Part shown: positions 63,476-64,000 of the stretch, piece by piece
How the letters are laid out: each line of letters starts with the position of its first letter
Position numbering within the stretch: the first letter of the stretch is position 1
Assembly (NCBI GenBank): GCA_021464245.1
Contig: JADCRB010000026.1
Location: 3,634,187 to 3,698,186 of the forward strand
Direction: 5' to 3'
Length of the DNA stretch: 64,000 bases
Origin: Carallia brachiata
Taxonomy: Eukaryota > Streptophyta > Magnoliopsida > Malpighiales > Rhizophoraceae
Made by a program: the position numbers and the translations under genes
Notes under the pieces: model-generated
What the model was told of the DNA's origin: nothing
Database searches by the model: none
Seen by the model: the letters and a program-made list of their open reading frames with translations, nothing else

Positions 63476-64000
63476 ATGTTGGATATGTGCACTAGGCCAT
63501 TAAAGGGGTGTTTTGGAGTTGGGGATGACAGGGATAGGCTTTTGTGGCATGTGGGGTTGAAGCCCCATGCTTCAGGTGACTATTCGATGGCAGCTGTGCA
63601 GGCGAACTCCTTCATGGAGGACCAGGGGCAGGTGTTCACTTCTCCGTCTGCCACGTTTGTTGGCATCTATGATGGCCATGGTGGCCCGGAGGCTTCTCGG
63701 TTTGTCAGTCAACATCTATTCCGTTTTGTTCAGGGTGATTTTTTTTTTTTTCCTTCTTTTTTCTTTCCTTTGGTTTCACAGTATTTCTCGTCGATGGGGA
63801 TGTGCCAGAAAAGAAAAGAAAATGATGTTTCAATTAAAGCCTTTTTTTTTGTGGTTTCTGTTAGAATTCAGGACAGAGCAAGGTGGGCTATCAGCTGATG
63901 CAATAAAGAAGGCTTTTGATGCAACAGAAGAGGAATTCTTGCGTTTGGTAAACCGATCATGGACAGCTCAACCTCATATCACCTCAGTGGGATCTTGTTG
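63476..64000 (+). CDS. Protein phosphatase 2C, clade-D-like, first two exons (cut by the window end)
   Basis: Mn/Mg-dependent Ser/Thr phosphatase. Exon 1 (63476-63734) starts MLDMCTRPLKGCFG and carries SGDYSMAAVQANSFMEDQGQ and the metal-binding FVGIYDGHGGPEASRFV. Donor GT is at 63735-63736. Exon 2 (63865 to beyond 64000) joins in phase and reads GLSADAIKKAFDATEEEF, then ITSVGSC. The short N-terminus and the AVVQAN/EDQ-type start fit clade D, whose members act on plasma-membrane H+-ATPase regulation; that role is inferred from the family. The C-terminal two thirds lie outside the window. Confidence 0.92.

Overview
This is nuclear DNA of a flowering plant, a eudicot and possibly a woody one, although the species cannot be fixed from the sequence. 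The evidence is AT-rich intergenic DNA, GT-AG introns inside plant gene families, and several classes of plant transposable element. Seven host genes are recognisable: (1) the 3' part of casein kinase 2 alpha (1-2545, +); (2) a class III acyl-CoA-binding protein, ACBP3-like (13429-15305, +); (3) a DUF1230/Ycf36 plastid protein, CGLD27-like (18291-21521, +); (4) an organelle-type J-domain protein (22540-26255, -), tail to tail with the previous gene; (5) an intronless SBT1-type subtilase (35292-37588, +); (6) a small hydrophilic seed-maturation/LEA-like protein (52594-52854, +) and a Ser-rich plant-specific protein (57452-58453, +); (7) the first exons of a clade-D-like PP2C phosphatase (63476 to the window end, +).

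Between them lie mobile elements. A decayed full-length L1-type LINE (6970-12949) has a readable 16-bp target-site duplication and ends about 460 bp upstream of the ACBP3 start codon. A 9.9-kb Ty3/gypsy element of the Tat type (38813-48757, coding on the - strand) has two LTRs, a 5-bp duplication (GTCGT), gag, protease, reverse transcriptase, two RNase H domains and integrase. It sits inside an older short inverted-repeat element (38563-49081). Further MITE-like elements lie at 15571-15782, 30765-30902, 49159-49907 and 50486-51260.

The most unusual observation is in the gypsy element. Between integrase and the 3' LTR, in the same orientation as its other genes, it carries a WUSCHEL-type homeodomain (40757-40942), followed by a WUS-box hexapeptide (40481-40498) and an EAR-like LxLxL tail just before a stop codon (40379-40411). 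That is the domain order of a WUS/WOX transcription factor, so the element appears to have captured a developmental regulator. Beside it are a four-copy minisatellite and an unidentified accessory reading frame.

Four host genes (ACBP3, CGLD27, J-domain protein, subtilase) are each interrupted by one-base slips, while reading frame, motifs and splice sites are otherwise intact. Where the site can be placed, it is a homopolymer contraction. This looks more like consensus sequencing error than four independent pseudogenes, but it cannot be settled from the sequence alone. The remaining long stretches are AT-rich DNA with microsatellites, hairpins and short repeats, and no supportable gene.
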